This document shows, one piece after another, positions 47,201-53,917 of a DNA stretch of 64,000 nt (positions within the stretch are counted from its first letter, which is position 1; each line of letters starts with the position of its first letter). The translations under genes were made by a program, and so were the position numbers. Location: NCBI RefSeq assembly GCF_023715465.1, contig NZ_JAMBOE010000011.1:1-64000 (forward strand), in the 5' to 3' direction. The notes under the pieces were generated by a model. It saw only the letters and a list, made by a program, of their open reading frames with translations. It had not been told where the DNA came from and searched no databases. The stretch comes from Paenibacillus macerans. Its GTDB lineage: Bacteria > Bacillota > Bacilli > Paenibacillales > Paenibacillaceae.

Positions 47201-47417
47201 AATAAAACTCCCAATCGCCGTCCAAATTAATCCGCCCATGTTGTTCATAATCCCAGGAACTGAGGTCCAAAACTCCGTTCTGGACCCGTAAGTCCAACTC
47301 CGATTTTCCGTTCCATATGTATATCGATAGCGGAATGAAGGCCGAAAAAATCAAGCCGATCAGACAGATGATAACAATTCGTTTAAACACCGCGAGGCTC
47401 CTTCGTTGAAATAACAT
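44199..47417 (-). CDS. Giant 7TMR-DISM hybrid kinase with degenerate HisKA and receiver
   Basis: 1072 aa. N-terminal helix, an extracellular 7TMR-DISM-like sensor (~45-215: LDGDWEFYW motif), seven membrane helices (~220-420), a HisKA-like helix pair, HATPase_c (~550-665), a receiver domain (~725-845), and a LytS-type His_kinase plus second HATPase_c (~855-1060). In the HisKA the usual SHE/SHQ histidine is Gln459 (DTSQRLTAPL). In the receiver the phospho-acceptor Asp is Asn778 (VILNITLP) and the late Lys is Met (GMPF). Only the last kinase unit keeps its His (His869, INPHFLYN). It should still phosphorylate the adjacent regulator. Confidence 0.88.
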   Translation of the reverse strand: MLFQRRSLAVFKRIVIICLIGLIFSAFIPLSIYIWNGKSELDLRVQNGVLDLSSWDYEQHGRINLDGDWEFYWHKLLSPDDFVPVGKDKPVYDALMEVPSTWNGKRVNGVTLPAYGFATYRAVLKNLPHGGIFALKKTNIRFSSTVYVNVQKLFDDGKPSGQPETYKAGNIPQMGYIAAGPGDVEIIVQVANYDYVNAGIPVSLYFGEQAAMVQHQKKALALEFSTLAALGILALIYFICYVAAALYRRKDNLVLWSAAICLLFVVYHGLIGERPLLLFLPGVSFETIYKIKDMSAITCFILLACFFYKTQKSLTSFKLIQAVIALLAYDLVLIAILPIGGYTPLQPYVMVVYEFLLIWLLWEFAVIFIKSKRSERFNSLLLFMAILTINLYSLDTILFALSLKESLWLEQLYILIFNVIMVFLVVQKFFEAYHTVNEMKNDLIRLDEIKDDFLSDTSQRLTAPLNNIVTIADSLLKGAEGPVSDSQALNLNVVISSGRRLTFIVNELLDYSKIKHGDIKLFKTRIHLKDAVDSVIRVHMFLLSGRQIRLVNKVPDKWPAVYADSNRLIQILHNLLGYAIKASERGIVEVNGEILRNQIRITVRSSGAGMAEDMIDRLFQSLEEREDSAENPYGGTVLGLSITKKLVELHGGTISVRSVPGEGMAFDFTLPLADSFSEYTDKTMKASLANGGAFGLPKGLTNDPGKGRGEAAASAEYPTYVPGTSDETILVVENDLANLQAMSNLLKLEGYSAVFVNRGWQALEEIAAAKSFSLVILNITLPDMSGYEVLIRIRERFSPFELPVLMLTPRNRVKDMKLSVENGANDFVGMPFESEELLARVRSLTELKASVKNAKDAEIAFLRSQINPHFLYNALNSIAELCVQAPGQAEELTLELSRYLRGSFDFKQLVSLSTLGNELELLAAYVHIEKARFGERLEVEYEVDAEPSLQIPPLILQPLVENAIRHGLMSHLQGGKVKISVKKTSESGIHFSVEDDGRGMSERKLKDVLSKDRYQKGVGLWNISQRLKLLYGRGISIESAEGIGTKVSFDIPGQTTVTDGRKRHAADDDRGR

Positions 47418-47607
47418 AAACCCAAGTGATTTTCATTTTAAAGGGTTTTCGGGAGAATAGACAATATATAAATAGAAAGACCGTATAAAAACGTAGTTAC
47501 CGTTCCGGATACACGGACATTTTTTCTGGCTTCAGCGATCACCTTTGTCTCCTTCATTTTGTTTCTAGCTTGGGTTAAAGGAAGCGGAAGAGGACAGCAA
47601 AATGTAC

Positions 47608-47646
47608 AAAAAGACGACCTCGCCGAGTTTGACCAAGGTCGTCTTT
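47608..47646 (-). terminator. Terminator hairpin T-rep, copy 1
   Basis: AAAGACGACCT pairs with AGGTCGTCTTT; T5 follows on the minus strand. Its sequence is shared with 52117-52153, including the flank GAAAAGACAG. Confidence 0.8.
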
Positions 47647-47665
47647 GCTGTCTTTTCCAAGAAAC

Positions 47666-48031
47666 TCCTTGCTGTAAATAGTAGTAATTGTGCGTGTCGT
47701 GGATGTCCAACGTGGCGCCGTCAAAATCGTCCCGTACCGGCCGGTTCGGGAATGGATGCGGCGGAAGATCGGGCCCTTCCACCTCCGCATCCGGCAGCAC
47801 AGTGCCGTTCGCCAGGCGGAGCCAGCCGTCCTCGGTCCATTCCACCTTTTGAATCGCTGTTTCACGGCCCAGCGTATATTTTCGGTCGCCTTTCTCCGTC
47901 CGGTTCTCTAACGCTCGTCCGCAGAGATGAACCATATACCTATACCACTCGCCGTCTTGCGTCTCGACAAGATCACCGTGACCCGCTTTTTGCAACAAAA
48001 GATCGGGATGATTTCTCGACGTCATCAGCAC
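47666..48031 (-). pseudogene. GH43 beta-xylosidase remnant
   Basis: About 122 codons of an internal GH43 segment: TSRNHPDLLLQKAGHGDLVETQDGEW in outline, MVHLCGRAL, LGRETAIQKVEWTEDGWLRLA, RDDFD. The N-terminal catalytic propeller and the C-terminal half are missing. The open frame around it (47438-48169) continues upstream only as antisense-like sequence of GH88 and downstream through the terminator, so it is not a functional gene. It abuts the GH88 stop, which suggests deletion within a former GH88-GH43 operon. Confidence 0.75.
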
Positions 48032-49179
48032 AAATAAAGATCGTTGCCCTTCAGCTTGAACAGCGCTTCCATAAAATAATAATCGCCGTAAATAATCGCG
48101 TGATGATGGTTCTTGGCATGGTAGGCGCCTGTGCCGTAAAGCAGGATGTGATCGGTATCCGGCGACCAATCGATCCGCGATTCGTCCAGCGTTTTCAGCA
48201 GCTTTAGCGCCGCCGCCGCATACGAGCGGCTTTCGTGCCCAATGGCGGCCTTGGCGATCTCGATAAGCCCGCAGGCCGCGATGGCCGCGGCCGTATCGTC
48301 CGCCAGTTTCGGCTCCTCCGGCTGCCGGAAATCGACCGGAATAATACCATCCTCCGGAATGTTGGCCATAAAATAATGGGCAACCCGCTTGGCCGTCTGT
48401 AAATACTCGTCTTTTCCGGTATGAATATAGCTCAGCATAAAACCGTACAGCGCCCAGGTTTGCCCGCGCGTCCAGGAGGAGCCTTCCCCGTAGCCCTGGC
48501 CGCCGTGCGTCCGAACCACGCCTCCGTGGAATGGATCGAATTCGACGATATGATTGACGGAGCCGGCGGGGCGGACAAACGCCGACATGGTCGTGTCCGC
48601 GTGCTTTATGGCAATTTGCTTGAAACGCGGGTCCCCCGTTTCTTCCGTGGCCCAGTACAGCAAGGGAATGTTGAGCATGCAGTCAATGATCGCCCAGCCC
48701 CGCGTGTCCGCTTCCTCCAGATCGTTCCACGCGCGAATGAAGCCCCCCGCCAAATTGAACCGGCCCGCCAGCAGGTTTGCGGCATGCAGCGCCCGCTTGC
48801 GAGATTCCGGGTTGCCGGTCGCTTTGTAGTTCGCTACGCTCGTGGGCAGCCACATAAATCCGACATCATGATGCAGACCATAAAATTCCTCAAAACACCG
48901 GTCCAGCTTGGCTTCGGAAATTTGCGCGATTTCCTTGTATTTCTCGTGGCCGGTTTCATGGTACATCAGCCATAACATGCCTGCCCAAAAGCCGTTGGTC
49001 CACCAGTTGATGCCATCCGAATCATAGCCCGTGGGATTGTCTACGGACCGGTCGTCATGCACACCGTTCACGGTCGTGTAAGGAATTTTGTTCCGGGAGC
49101 GCTCGCTGACCGCGTCCATCTTGGCCGTCACTTTGGCGATAACGCCGTTCAACCATTGCCGCTGTGTATCGTTTAACAA
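48025..49179 (-). CDS. GH88 unsaturated uronyl hydrolase
   Basis: 384 aa, no signal peptide, so cytosolic. (alpha/alpha)6-barrel of GH88: YDSDGINWWTNGFWAGMLW, MWLPTSVANYKATG, GWAIIDCMLNIPLLYWA, GQGYGEGSSWTRGQTWALYGFMLSY, DDTAAAIAACGL. It removes the unsaturated uronic acid from oligosaccharides produced by lyases (pectin or glycosaminoglycan type) by vinyl-ether hydration. The product feeds kduI/KDPG-aldolase chemistry encoded at 60-63 kb. Its promoter shares the direct-repeat architecture of the ABC transporter operon. Confidence 0.9.
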   Translation of the reverse strand: MLNDTQRQWLNGVIAKVTAKMDAVSERSRNKIPYTTVNGVHDDRSVDNPTGYDSDGINWWTNGFWAGMLWLMYHETGHEKYKEIAQISEAKLDRCFEEFYGLHHDVGFMWLPTSVANYKATGNPESRKRALHAANLLAGRFNLAGGFIRAWNDLEEADTRGWAIIDCMLNIPLLYWATEETGDPRFKQIAIKHADTTMSAFVRPAGSVNHIVEFDPFHGGVVRTHGGQGYGEGSSWTRGQTWALYGFMLSYIHTGKDEYLQTAKRVAHYFMANIPEDGIIPVDFRQPEEPKLADDTAAAIAACGLIEIAKAAIGHESRSYAAAALKLLKTLDESRIDWSPDTDHILLYGTGAYHAKNHHHAIIYGDYYFMEALFKLKGNDLYLC

Positions 49180-49244
49180 GGGGGATTCCTGCCTTTCATC
49201 GTGTAATTGCTTCCAGCACGGTATCCGAATTTCCGCTTATCGAA

Positions 49245-49308
49245 AGCGTAACACTGCGGTCTTGTGAATAAAATGAAGTTTTTTAAGCTAAAGATGCGGT
49301 GATTTTAG
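49245..49308 (-). promoter_or_regulatory. GH88 promoter with CTTAAAAAA direct repeats
   Basis: On the minus strand: a diverged distal repeat (49300-49308), a perfect CTTAAAAAA (49279-49287), 25 bp, then the extended -10 TGTTACGCT (49245-49253). Same geometry as at 55352-55416 and 58886-58949. Confidence 0.65.
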
Positions 49309-49456
49309 AACTTTCCCGCTTATCTTCCCGGCAGGCAATCTTATTCTTCTACTTGACTCTAACGCCCTTGTCCAAATGAATGATGACTTTGGCTCTAAAG
49401 ATTCCAGGAGGACAGATTGAGGGGCTGAGGTAAGTAGCTGAGGTGACTGTCTTTAG

Positions 49457-49511
49457 GGTTCGTGTCTGGGGTTCGTGTCCTGGGGTTCGTGTCCTGGGGT
49501 TCGTGTCCTGG
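49457..49511. repeat. Tandem repeat, 14-bp unit, four copies
   Basis: Unit GGTTCGTGTCCTGG; the first copy lacks one C. Confidence 0.9.
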
Positions 49512-49527
49512 CATCCCTGCCTGCTGC

Positions 49528-49558
49528 CTTTGCACGATTATCCCTTTCGTTCAGTGAG
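49528..49558. repeat. Left arm of inverted repeat flanking the IS1595-like gene
   Basis: The 17 bases CTTTGCACGATTATCCC are identical to the reverse complement of the right arm (50799-50829), and 10 of the next 14 also match. Confidence 0.7.
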
Positions 49559-49655
49559 CAAGGGGCAGGGGTTGGGAGCTAGGGTAAAAGTTCAAGAAAA
49601 AAGAGAATAAAAAGAGGTGAGGAAAAAATGATGCGGTTCAGGTGAGATTTTCGCA

Positions 49656-49707
49656 TTGATAAGAGAACGTATGTTTGGTATAATAAGGAAAAGCAAACAT
49701 ACGTTTC
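49656..49707 (+). promoter_or_regulatory. Consensus promoter with two LexA/DinR-like boxes
   Basis: TTGATA (49656-49661), 17-bp spacer, TATAAT (49679-49684). AGAACGTATGTTTG (49664-49677) lies in the spacer and CAAACATACGTTTC (49694-49707) at the expected start point. Against the Bacillus DinR consensus CGAACRNRYGTTYC they have two and one mismatches. The boxes share a perfect 12-bp inverted repeat around the -10. Confidence 0.65.
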
Positions 49708-49734
49708 TGAATTCTTAATCGGGGGCGAGCGAAC

Positions 49735-50637
49735 ATGGAGATCAATGCGGGAACGGACCTTCAACCATTCAGCAGCCGTTACCACAGCGAGGAAGCCTGC
49801 ATGGAAGCGCTGATCGCGATGAAGTGGCGAAGCGGCTTCGTCTGTCCGCGCTGCGCTCACAACCGGTGCAGCCGTCTGTCTTCACGGCATATCCCCTTGT
49901 TCGAGTGCCAAAGATGCAGGCATCAAACGTCGCCTTTGGTCGGCACGATTTTTGAAGGAACACATCTGCCCCTGATGAAGTGGTTCCAAACGCTGGAGTT
50001 GTTCCTGCTCCAAGGTGGCATCTCGGCGACGCGGCTAAGCCAGGTGATCCGGGTTACCTACAAGACCGCCTGGTTAATGTTGCAAAAAATACGCCATGCC
50101 GTCGGGGAGTTTGATGCCCGGGAGCTGCTCCGCGGAGACGTAAAGGTGAACAGCGATCAATATGGGCGTAATCCGTCCCGGTGTCAGCTTTCGCATCCGT
50201 ATGCCTCGGCGGTCGTAGCCGGCTGCACGGTAACGGAGTCGGGTGAGCCGGAGCAGGTCAAAATCCGCCTGGTACCTCATATGCGGGGAAACGAAAAAAG
50301 GGCAACCCGTCACGATCTAACCACGTTCATCAACGGGCATGTGGATGTCCGTACATCGGTGGTGCAGTTGTTCCCTCTAGCCTTTCGTCTGTATGCGCCC
50401 TTGCGGAAAGTGGTGAGAGAGGCGTGGGAATCGCTGAAGAGTACGTATGGAGCCTTGGGACTGAAGCATCTGCAGGCGTACCTGAACGAGTACACCGGAC
50501 GCCGCCGGCTGCACCTGCCCGGAGCGAAAGAAACGATGCGGGAGAAGTTGCTGCGCATGTGTGTGGCGATTCCGGCGATCCCTTACCGCCGGCTGATCGC
50601 GCGCCAACCGAATCAGCCCCTTGCGGCTGCGGCCTGA
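49735..50637 (+). CDS. IS1595-like transposase relative, apparently catalytically dead
   Basis: 300 aa. Zinc ribbon with CPRC (37-40) and CQRC (58-61), then QTSPLVGTIFEGT, LMKWFQTLELF and GISATRLSQVIRVTYKTAWLMLQKIR, all strongly IS1595-type. The DDE part is altered: the usual VEVDE block reads VKVNSD (136-141) with Asn139 for Asp, and no TDGW-like second Asp block is seen. LKHLQAYLNEY, the C-terminal family segment, remains. GGGGG before the ATG and an intact frame argue for expression. Either a degenerate insertion sequence or a domesticated protein that binds DNA without cutting. Confidence 0.75.
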   Translation: MEINAGTDLQPFSSRYHSEEACMEALIAMKWRSGFVCPRCAHNRCSRLSSRHIPLFECQRCRHQTSPLVGTIFEGTHLPLMKWFQTLELFLLQGGISATRLSQVIRVTYKTAWLMLQKIRHAVGEFDARELLRGDVKVNSDQYGRNPSRCQLSHPYASAVVAGCTVTESGEPEQVKIRLVPHMRGNEKRATRHDLTTFINGHVDVRTSVVQLFPLAFRLYAPLRKVVREAWESLKSTYGALGLKHLQAYLNEYTGRRRLHLPGAKETMREKLLRMCVAIPAIPYRRLIARQPNQPLAAAA

Positions 50638-50798
50638 TCGAGGCGCTGGAACGGTGGGGGTTAGCTGGATGCGGATCAACCTGATGGGTGTGGATTAGCA
50701 TGAGTGGTGCGGGCTTATCTTAATTATCTTGAACCCTTCTGCTTCTCTACCTCCACAAAAGTATTTTCTTCTTCCCAGCTTGTCTGTTTCTCTGCCAC

Positions 50799-50829
50799 CT
50801 ACCTGATCAAACGGGATAATCGTGCAAAG
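50799..50829. repeat. Right arm of inverted repeat flanking the IS1595-like gene
   Basis: GGGATAATCGTGCAAAG at 50813-50829 is the exact reverse complement of the left arm core. The arms are about 1.24 kb apart. No flanking target duplication was found. Confidence 0.7.
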
Positions 50830-50930
50830 CGTCGGGACAACAAGTATTGATCTGCCGCCAACCCACCGGACTTCAACGTTAGGCGCAGGTGGAGGGAATG
50901 GAGTATCTGGAAATTTGGTCTATAACGTCA

Positions 50931-50963
50931 AAAACCTGGTGCGGATTACCGCAACACCAGGTT
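50931..50963 (-). terminator. Intrinsic terminator of the quinone-reductase gene
   Basis: AACCTGGTG pairs with CACCAGGTT; TTTTT follows on the minus strand. Confidence 0.8.
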
Positions 50964-50975
50964 TCAAGAATTTCT

Positions 50976-51557
50976 TTAAAATAAAGAATTAATCGTTTCT
51001 TCAACCTCTTTCAAATATCCTTTGAGGGCTTCTTCGCCAACGTTTGGAACATTGCCGAACAGCAGATGTCCAACGGATTCAATGCCCGTGAAGTCAAAAA
51101 TACCCGTTGTCGCAGTAAGTTTCAGCGCTTCGCTCATGCCGATTTGATCGTAAATTTCTTTAGGCGTACCGTGGGTGTTGATGATCAGGCCTTTTTTGCC
51201 TTTCAGCAGTTGATCAATGCCTTCAGCGCCATAAGCATAAGCAAAGCCGTAAGCAAATACCCGATCAACGTATCCTTTGAGAATCGCAGGCAATCCCGTC
51301 CACCAAATGGGATAAATGAACGTAATAACGTCCGCTTGAGTGATATAATCCTGTTCCGTTTTAATATCCGCAGGGGTTTGTCCGGCTTTCATAGCTTGCG
51401 TATCTTCAGGTTTAAGAACAGGCTGGAAGCCGAGTGCATACAAATCACGTACGACAACCTCATGCCCTTTGCTTTTCAGTGCACCTGCCGTAGTCTCCAG
51501 GATGGCGTGGTTGAAGCTTTCTTGACTAGGATGAGCGTAAACGATCAAATGTTTCAT
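50976..51557 (-). CDS. NAD(P)H quinone oxidoreductase / flavodoxin-fold reductase
   Basis: 193 aa, flavodoxin-like fold: LIVYAHPSQESFNHAI for FMN/FAD phosphate binding, FIYPIWWTGLPAILKGYVDRVFAYGFAY and LIINTHGTP typical of the NQO1/MdaB/YwrO group. Two-electron reduction of quinones or electrophiles in the cytosol. GCGGAGG before the ATG. A palindrome like the one in the marR promoter lies upstream (51606-51619), so the adjacent MarR protein very probably represses it. Confidence 0.87.
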   Translation of the reverse strand: MKHLIVYAHPSQESFNHAILETTAGALKSKGHEVVVRDLYALGFQPVLKPEDTQAMKAGQTPADIKTEQDYITQADVITFIYPIWWTGLPAILKGYVDRVFAYGFAYAYGAEGIDQLLKGKKGLIINTHGTPKEIYDQIGMSEALKLTATTGIFDFTGIESVGHLLFGNVPNVGEEALKGYLKEVEETINSLF

Positions 51558-51605
51558 GACTAGTACCTCCGCATTAGCAGTATTTTTGATTATTATTCAA
51601 AGTTA

Positions 51606-51619
51606 CATAGATATCTATG
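51606..51619. promoter_or_regulatory. MarR operator upstream of the quinone reductase
   Basis: CATAGATATCTATG, a perfect 14-bp palindrome about 50 bp before the reductase ATG, matching the marR site in sequence. Confidence 0.75.
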
Positions 51620-51646
51620 CACTAGACTAAAAAAAGTTTTACTGTT

Positions 51647-52069
51647 TTAGAACCTGCGAAAAACATGGTCCAACAATTTTTCAAGCTGCTCTCTTTCTGA
51701 ATCGGATAAGCCCCCATATATCACTTCGTTCAAGGCATCTGAAATAGCTTGGAAAACAGGCTCCAACTCCATTCCCTTGTCCGTCAGGTATATAGAGGTT
51801 ACTCTCGCATCCTCCTTTCCTTTGGTTCTCTTGACATACCCAAGCTTCTCCAACTTGTTCACCAGTACCGTAACGGTTGGCTGCGTACGATGGATTTTCT
51901 CGGCAAGCTCCTTGATGGACAACCCGTCTTCCTGATAAAGACGAGCCAAAATATCCCCATGAGAAGGAACTATCCCTTCAATGCCTCTACGCTCCAGCTC
52001 GAATATAATCCTGCTGTTAACAGCTTCGTGAATTCTTCCAATCATGGAAGCAGAATTGTATTTTAGCAT
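51647..52069 (-). CDS. MarR-family repressor, probably leaderless
   Basis: 140 aa from the ATG at 52069. Winged helix: LARLYQEDGLSIKELAEKIHRTQPTVTVLVNKLEKLGYVKR in outline, then KEDARVTSIYLTDKG for the wing. The frame is open to an ATG at 52090, but that ATG lies inside the -35/-10 spacer of a consensus promoter and cannot be in the mRNA. The start point predicted from the -10 falls on the A of the ATG at 52069. An inner ATG at 52045 has no ribosome site. Controls itself and the reductase. Confidence 0.82.
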   Translation of the reverse strand: MLKYNSASMIGRIHEAVNSRIIFELERRGIEGIVPSHGDILARLYQEDGLSIKELAEKIHRTQPTVTVLVNKLEKLGYVKRTKGKEDARVTSIYLTDKGMELEPVFQAISDALNEVIYGGLSDSEREQLEKLLDHVFRRF

Positions 52070-52075
52070 AAATTG

Positions 52076-52104
52076 ATTATACATAGACATCTATGTAATG
52101 TCAA
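52076..52104 (-). promoter_or_regulatory. marR promoter with operator in the spacer
   Basis: Minus strand: TTGACA (52099-52104), 17-bp spacer, TATAAT (52076-52081). The operator ACATAGATGTCTATGT occupies 52081-52096, one mismatch from a perfect palindrome. Confidence 0.8.
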
Positions 52105-52116
52105 TTGAATCATCAA

Positions 52117-52153
52117 CAAAAGACGACCTCGCCGAGTTGGACTGAGGCCGCCA
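52117..52153 (-). terminator. Terminator hairpin T-rep, copy 2
   Basis: GGCGGCCTC pairs with GAGGTCGTC using two G-U wobbles; TTTTG follows. It ends the ABC transporter operon. It shares its sequence and flank with copy 1 at 47608-47646. Confidence 0.75.
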
Positions 52154-52179
52154 TTGACTGTCTTTTCAAAAAGTCTACC

Positions 52180-53016
52180 TCAACCTTTCGTCGCTCCCGC
52201 CGCAATGCCCTTGACGAAATATTTTTGCAGGAGGATAAAAGCGAGCAGAACGGGAACGGCCGACATCGTCGTACCGGCAAAAATCATGTCCCAGCGTGAG
52301 GAGAATTCGCCGATATAGCGGTAAATTTCCACGACCATCGTCTTCGGTTCGCCGGACGGCAGGACGAGCATCGGCATCAGGAAGTCGTTCCAGATGCCCA
52401 GGCCGTTCAGGACGACCATGCTGGCCGTCACCGGGCCGAGCAGCGGGAACACGATGTTCCAGAAAATCCGCATCCGGGAGCAGCCGTCGATTTCCGCCGC
52501 TTCCTCGATCTCCGCGGGAATCCCCTTGACGAAGCTGGAATACAGCAAGCTGCCGAATCCGACCGAACCGGCGACGTATATCATGATTGGCCCCGCCAGG
52601 CTGCCGTAAAGCCCTAGCAATTTGAGCTCTTTGAACAGGGGGATCATGTAGGCCTGGAAAGGAATCATCATCCCGGCGAGGAAATACAGGAAGACGAATT
52701 TCGTCCATTTCGCATTCCGCCGCTGAATGGCGTATCCGGCCATTGGGATGAACAGGACCTGGAATACGATCGATACGACCGTCAAAATCAGGCTGTTTAC
52801 GATCGCTTGCGGGTAGTTTGTTTCCGTCAGCAGATACTTGAAGCTTTCCAAGTACAACGATGCCGGAAGAGCGACCGCGTCTTTCATGATTTCCGCGTTG
52901 CTCTTAAAAGCGGACATGATGTTGAAGAAGATCGGGAAGAAGAAAAATACCGCCGCGATGACCGTCACCATTAATATCAAGATATCAATCCCAAGCTTAC
53001 GTGCTTTCAGCGACAT
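52180..53016 (-). CDS. ABC transporter permease (MalG-like, CUT1)
   Basis: 278 aa with six membrane helices; EAA loop EAAEIDGCSRMRIFWNIVFP; C-terminal FVKGIAAGATKG typical of MalG-type permeases. Partner of the permease encoded immediately upstream, with which it overlaps by one base. No ATPase in the operon. Confidence 0.92.
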   Translation of the reverse strand: MSLKARKLGIDILILMVTVIAAVFFFFPIFFNIMSAFKSNAEIMKDAVALPASLYLESFKYLLTETNYPQAIVNSLILTVVSIVFQVLFIPMAGYAIQRRNAKWTKFVFLYFLAGMMIPFQAYMIPLFKELKLLGLYGSLAGPIMIYVAGSVGFGSLLYSSFVKGIPAEIEEAAEIDGCSRMRIFWNIVFPLLGPVTASMVVLNGLGIWNDFLMPMLVLPSGEPKTMVVEIYRYIGEFSSRWDMIFAGTTMSAVPVLLAFILLQKYFVKGIAAGATKG

Positions 53017-53906
53017 TACATTTCGACCTCCCTTTTTTGGAGGATTTTCACTTGAAACACGGTAATGATCAAAATCATGAAAAACAGCACCATGGCCAGC
53101 GCTGTCCCGAACCCTTGCCGCAGCTCGCCGAACCCAACCTTATAGATGAGATAGGTTAAAGTTTCGGTTTCAAAACCGGGACCGCCGTCCGTCATGACCG
53201 CGATCTGGTCAAAAATTTTAAGCGCGCTGATCATGGACAAGACCATACATACGGTTACCGATCCGGCCAGTAGCGGAAACGTGATATGCCGGAACTGCTG
53301 CCAGCCGTTTGCGCCGTCGATGCTGGCCGCTTCGTTCATTTCCTGGGGAATACCCTGCAGTCCGGCGAGATATATGATCATATAATATCCGGCGCCCTTC
53401 CAGACCGTGGATAAAAGAATCGCCAGCATGGCGAAACGTGGATCTCCAAGCCAATCGACCGCGAAAGCCCCGAGTCCGATCTTGTTCAGCACTTGGCCTA
53501 CGACGCCGAAGTTGTAATTCAGCATCATTGCCCAGACGAACCCCATCACGATGCCGCTAAGCAGCGTGGGGAAATAAAAGATGCTGCGGAATATTTTGCT
53601 CAGCCAACGCACTTTGTCGACCAGCAGCGCAAGCAGGATGGCAAACAAGTTCTCGAGAACGACAAGACTGATCGTTAAAATCAGCGTGTTTTTCAGTGCA
53701 TTGTGGACGCGCGGACTGTTCCATATTTCCACGAAGTTGGCGAGTCCGATAAATCGTACGTCGGCGCTGATGCCGTCCCATGACGTGAAGCTGTAATAGA
53801 CGCTGCCTAACGTCGGAACGATCACAAACAATGTATACAATATAAAGGATGGCAAAATGAAGAACAGCGCATAAGACTGCCATTTTTTCTGCTTTTTCAT
53901 AGGCAT
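53016..53906 (-). CDS. ABC transporter permease (MalF-like, CUT1)
   Basis: 296 aa with six membrane helices (FILPSFILYTLFVIVPTLGSVYYSF at the start) and EAA loop EAASIDGANGWQQFRHITFP. Forms the channel with the MalG-like protein. Starts 11 bp after the SBP gene. Confidence 0.92.
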   Translation of the reverse strand: MPMKKQKKWQSYALFFILPSFILYTLFVIVPTLGSVYYSFTSWDGISADVRFIGLANFVEIWNSPRVHNALKNTLILTISLVVLENLFAILLALLVDKVRWLSKIFRSIFYFPTLLSGIVMGFVWAMMLNYNFGVVGQVLNKIGLGAFAVDWLGDPRFAMLAILLSTVWKGAGYYMIIYLAGLQGIPQEMNEAASIDGANGWQQFRHITFPLLAGSVTVCMVLSMISALKIFDQIAVMTDGGPGFETETLTYLIYKVGFGELRQGFGTALAMVLFFMILIITVFQVKILQKREVEM

Positions 53907-53917
53907 TTCCAGGTCCC

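Larger units (their letters stand above)
49180..49734. other. Intergenic region with two divergent promoters and repeats
   Basis: 555 bp. Contents from left: GH88 leader and promoter (49245-49308), a 14-bp tandem repeat (49457-49511), one arm of a long inverted repeat (49528-49558), and the promoter of the IS1595-like gene (49656-49707). Confidence 0.7.
50638..50975. other. Intergenic region after the IS1595-like gene
   Basis: 338 bp. Holds the right inverted-repeat arm and the terminator of the quinone-reductase gene; otherwise nothing recognised. Confidence 0.6.

Noticed and set aside
47438..48169. 243-aa frame as an intact gene
   Set aside because: Only the middle part is GH43; the start is antisense-like GH88 sequence in another frame and the end runs through a terminator.
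49236..49253. cre-like site in the GH88 promoter
   Set aside because: GAAAGCGTAACA matches only part of the cre consensus, with mismatches at conserved positions; it is better explained as the extended -10.
49528..50829. The whole segment as a complete, active insertion sequence
   Set aside because: No target duplication was found beside the inverted repeats, the orientation of the repeat ends is ambiguous, and the catalytic acids appear lost.
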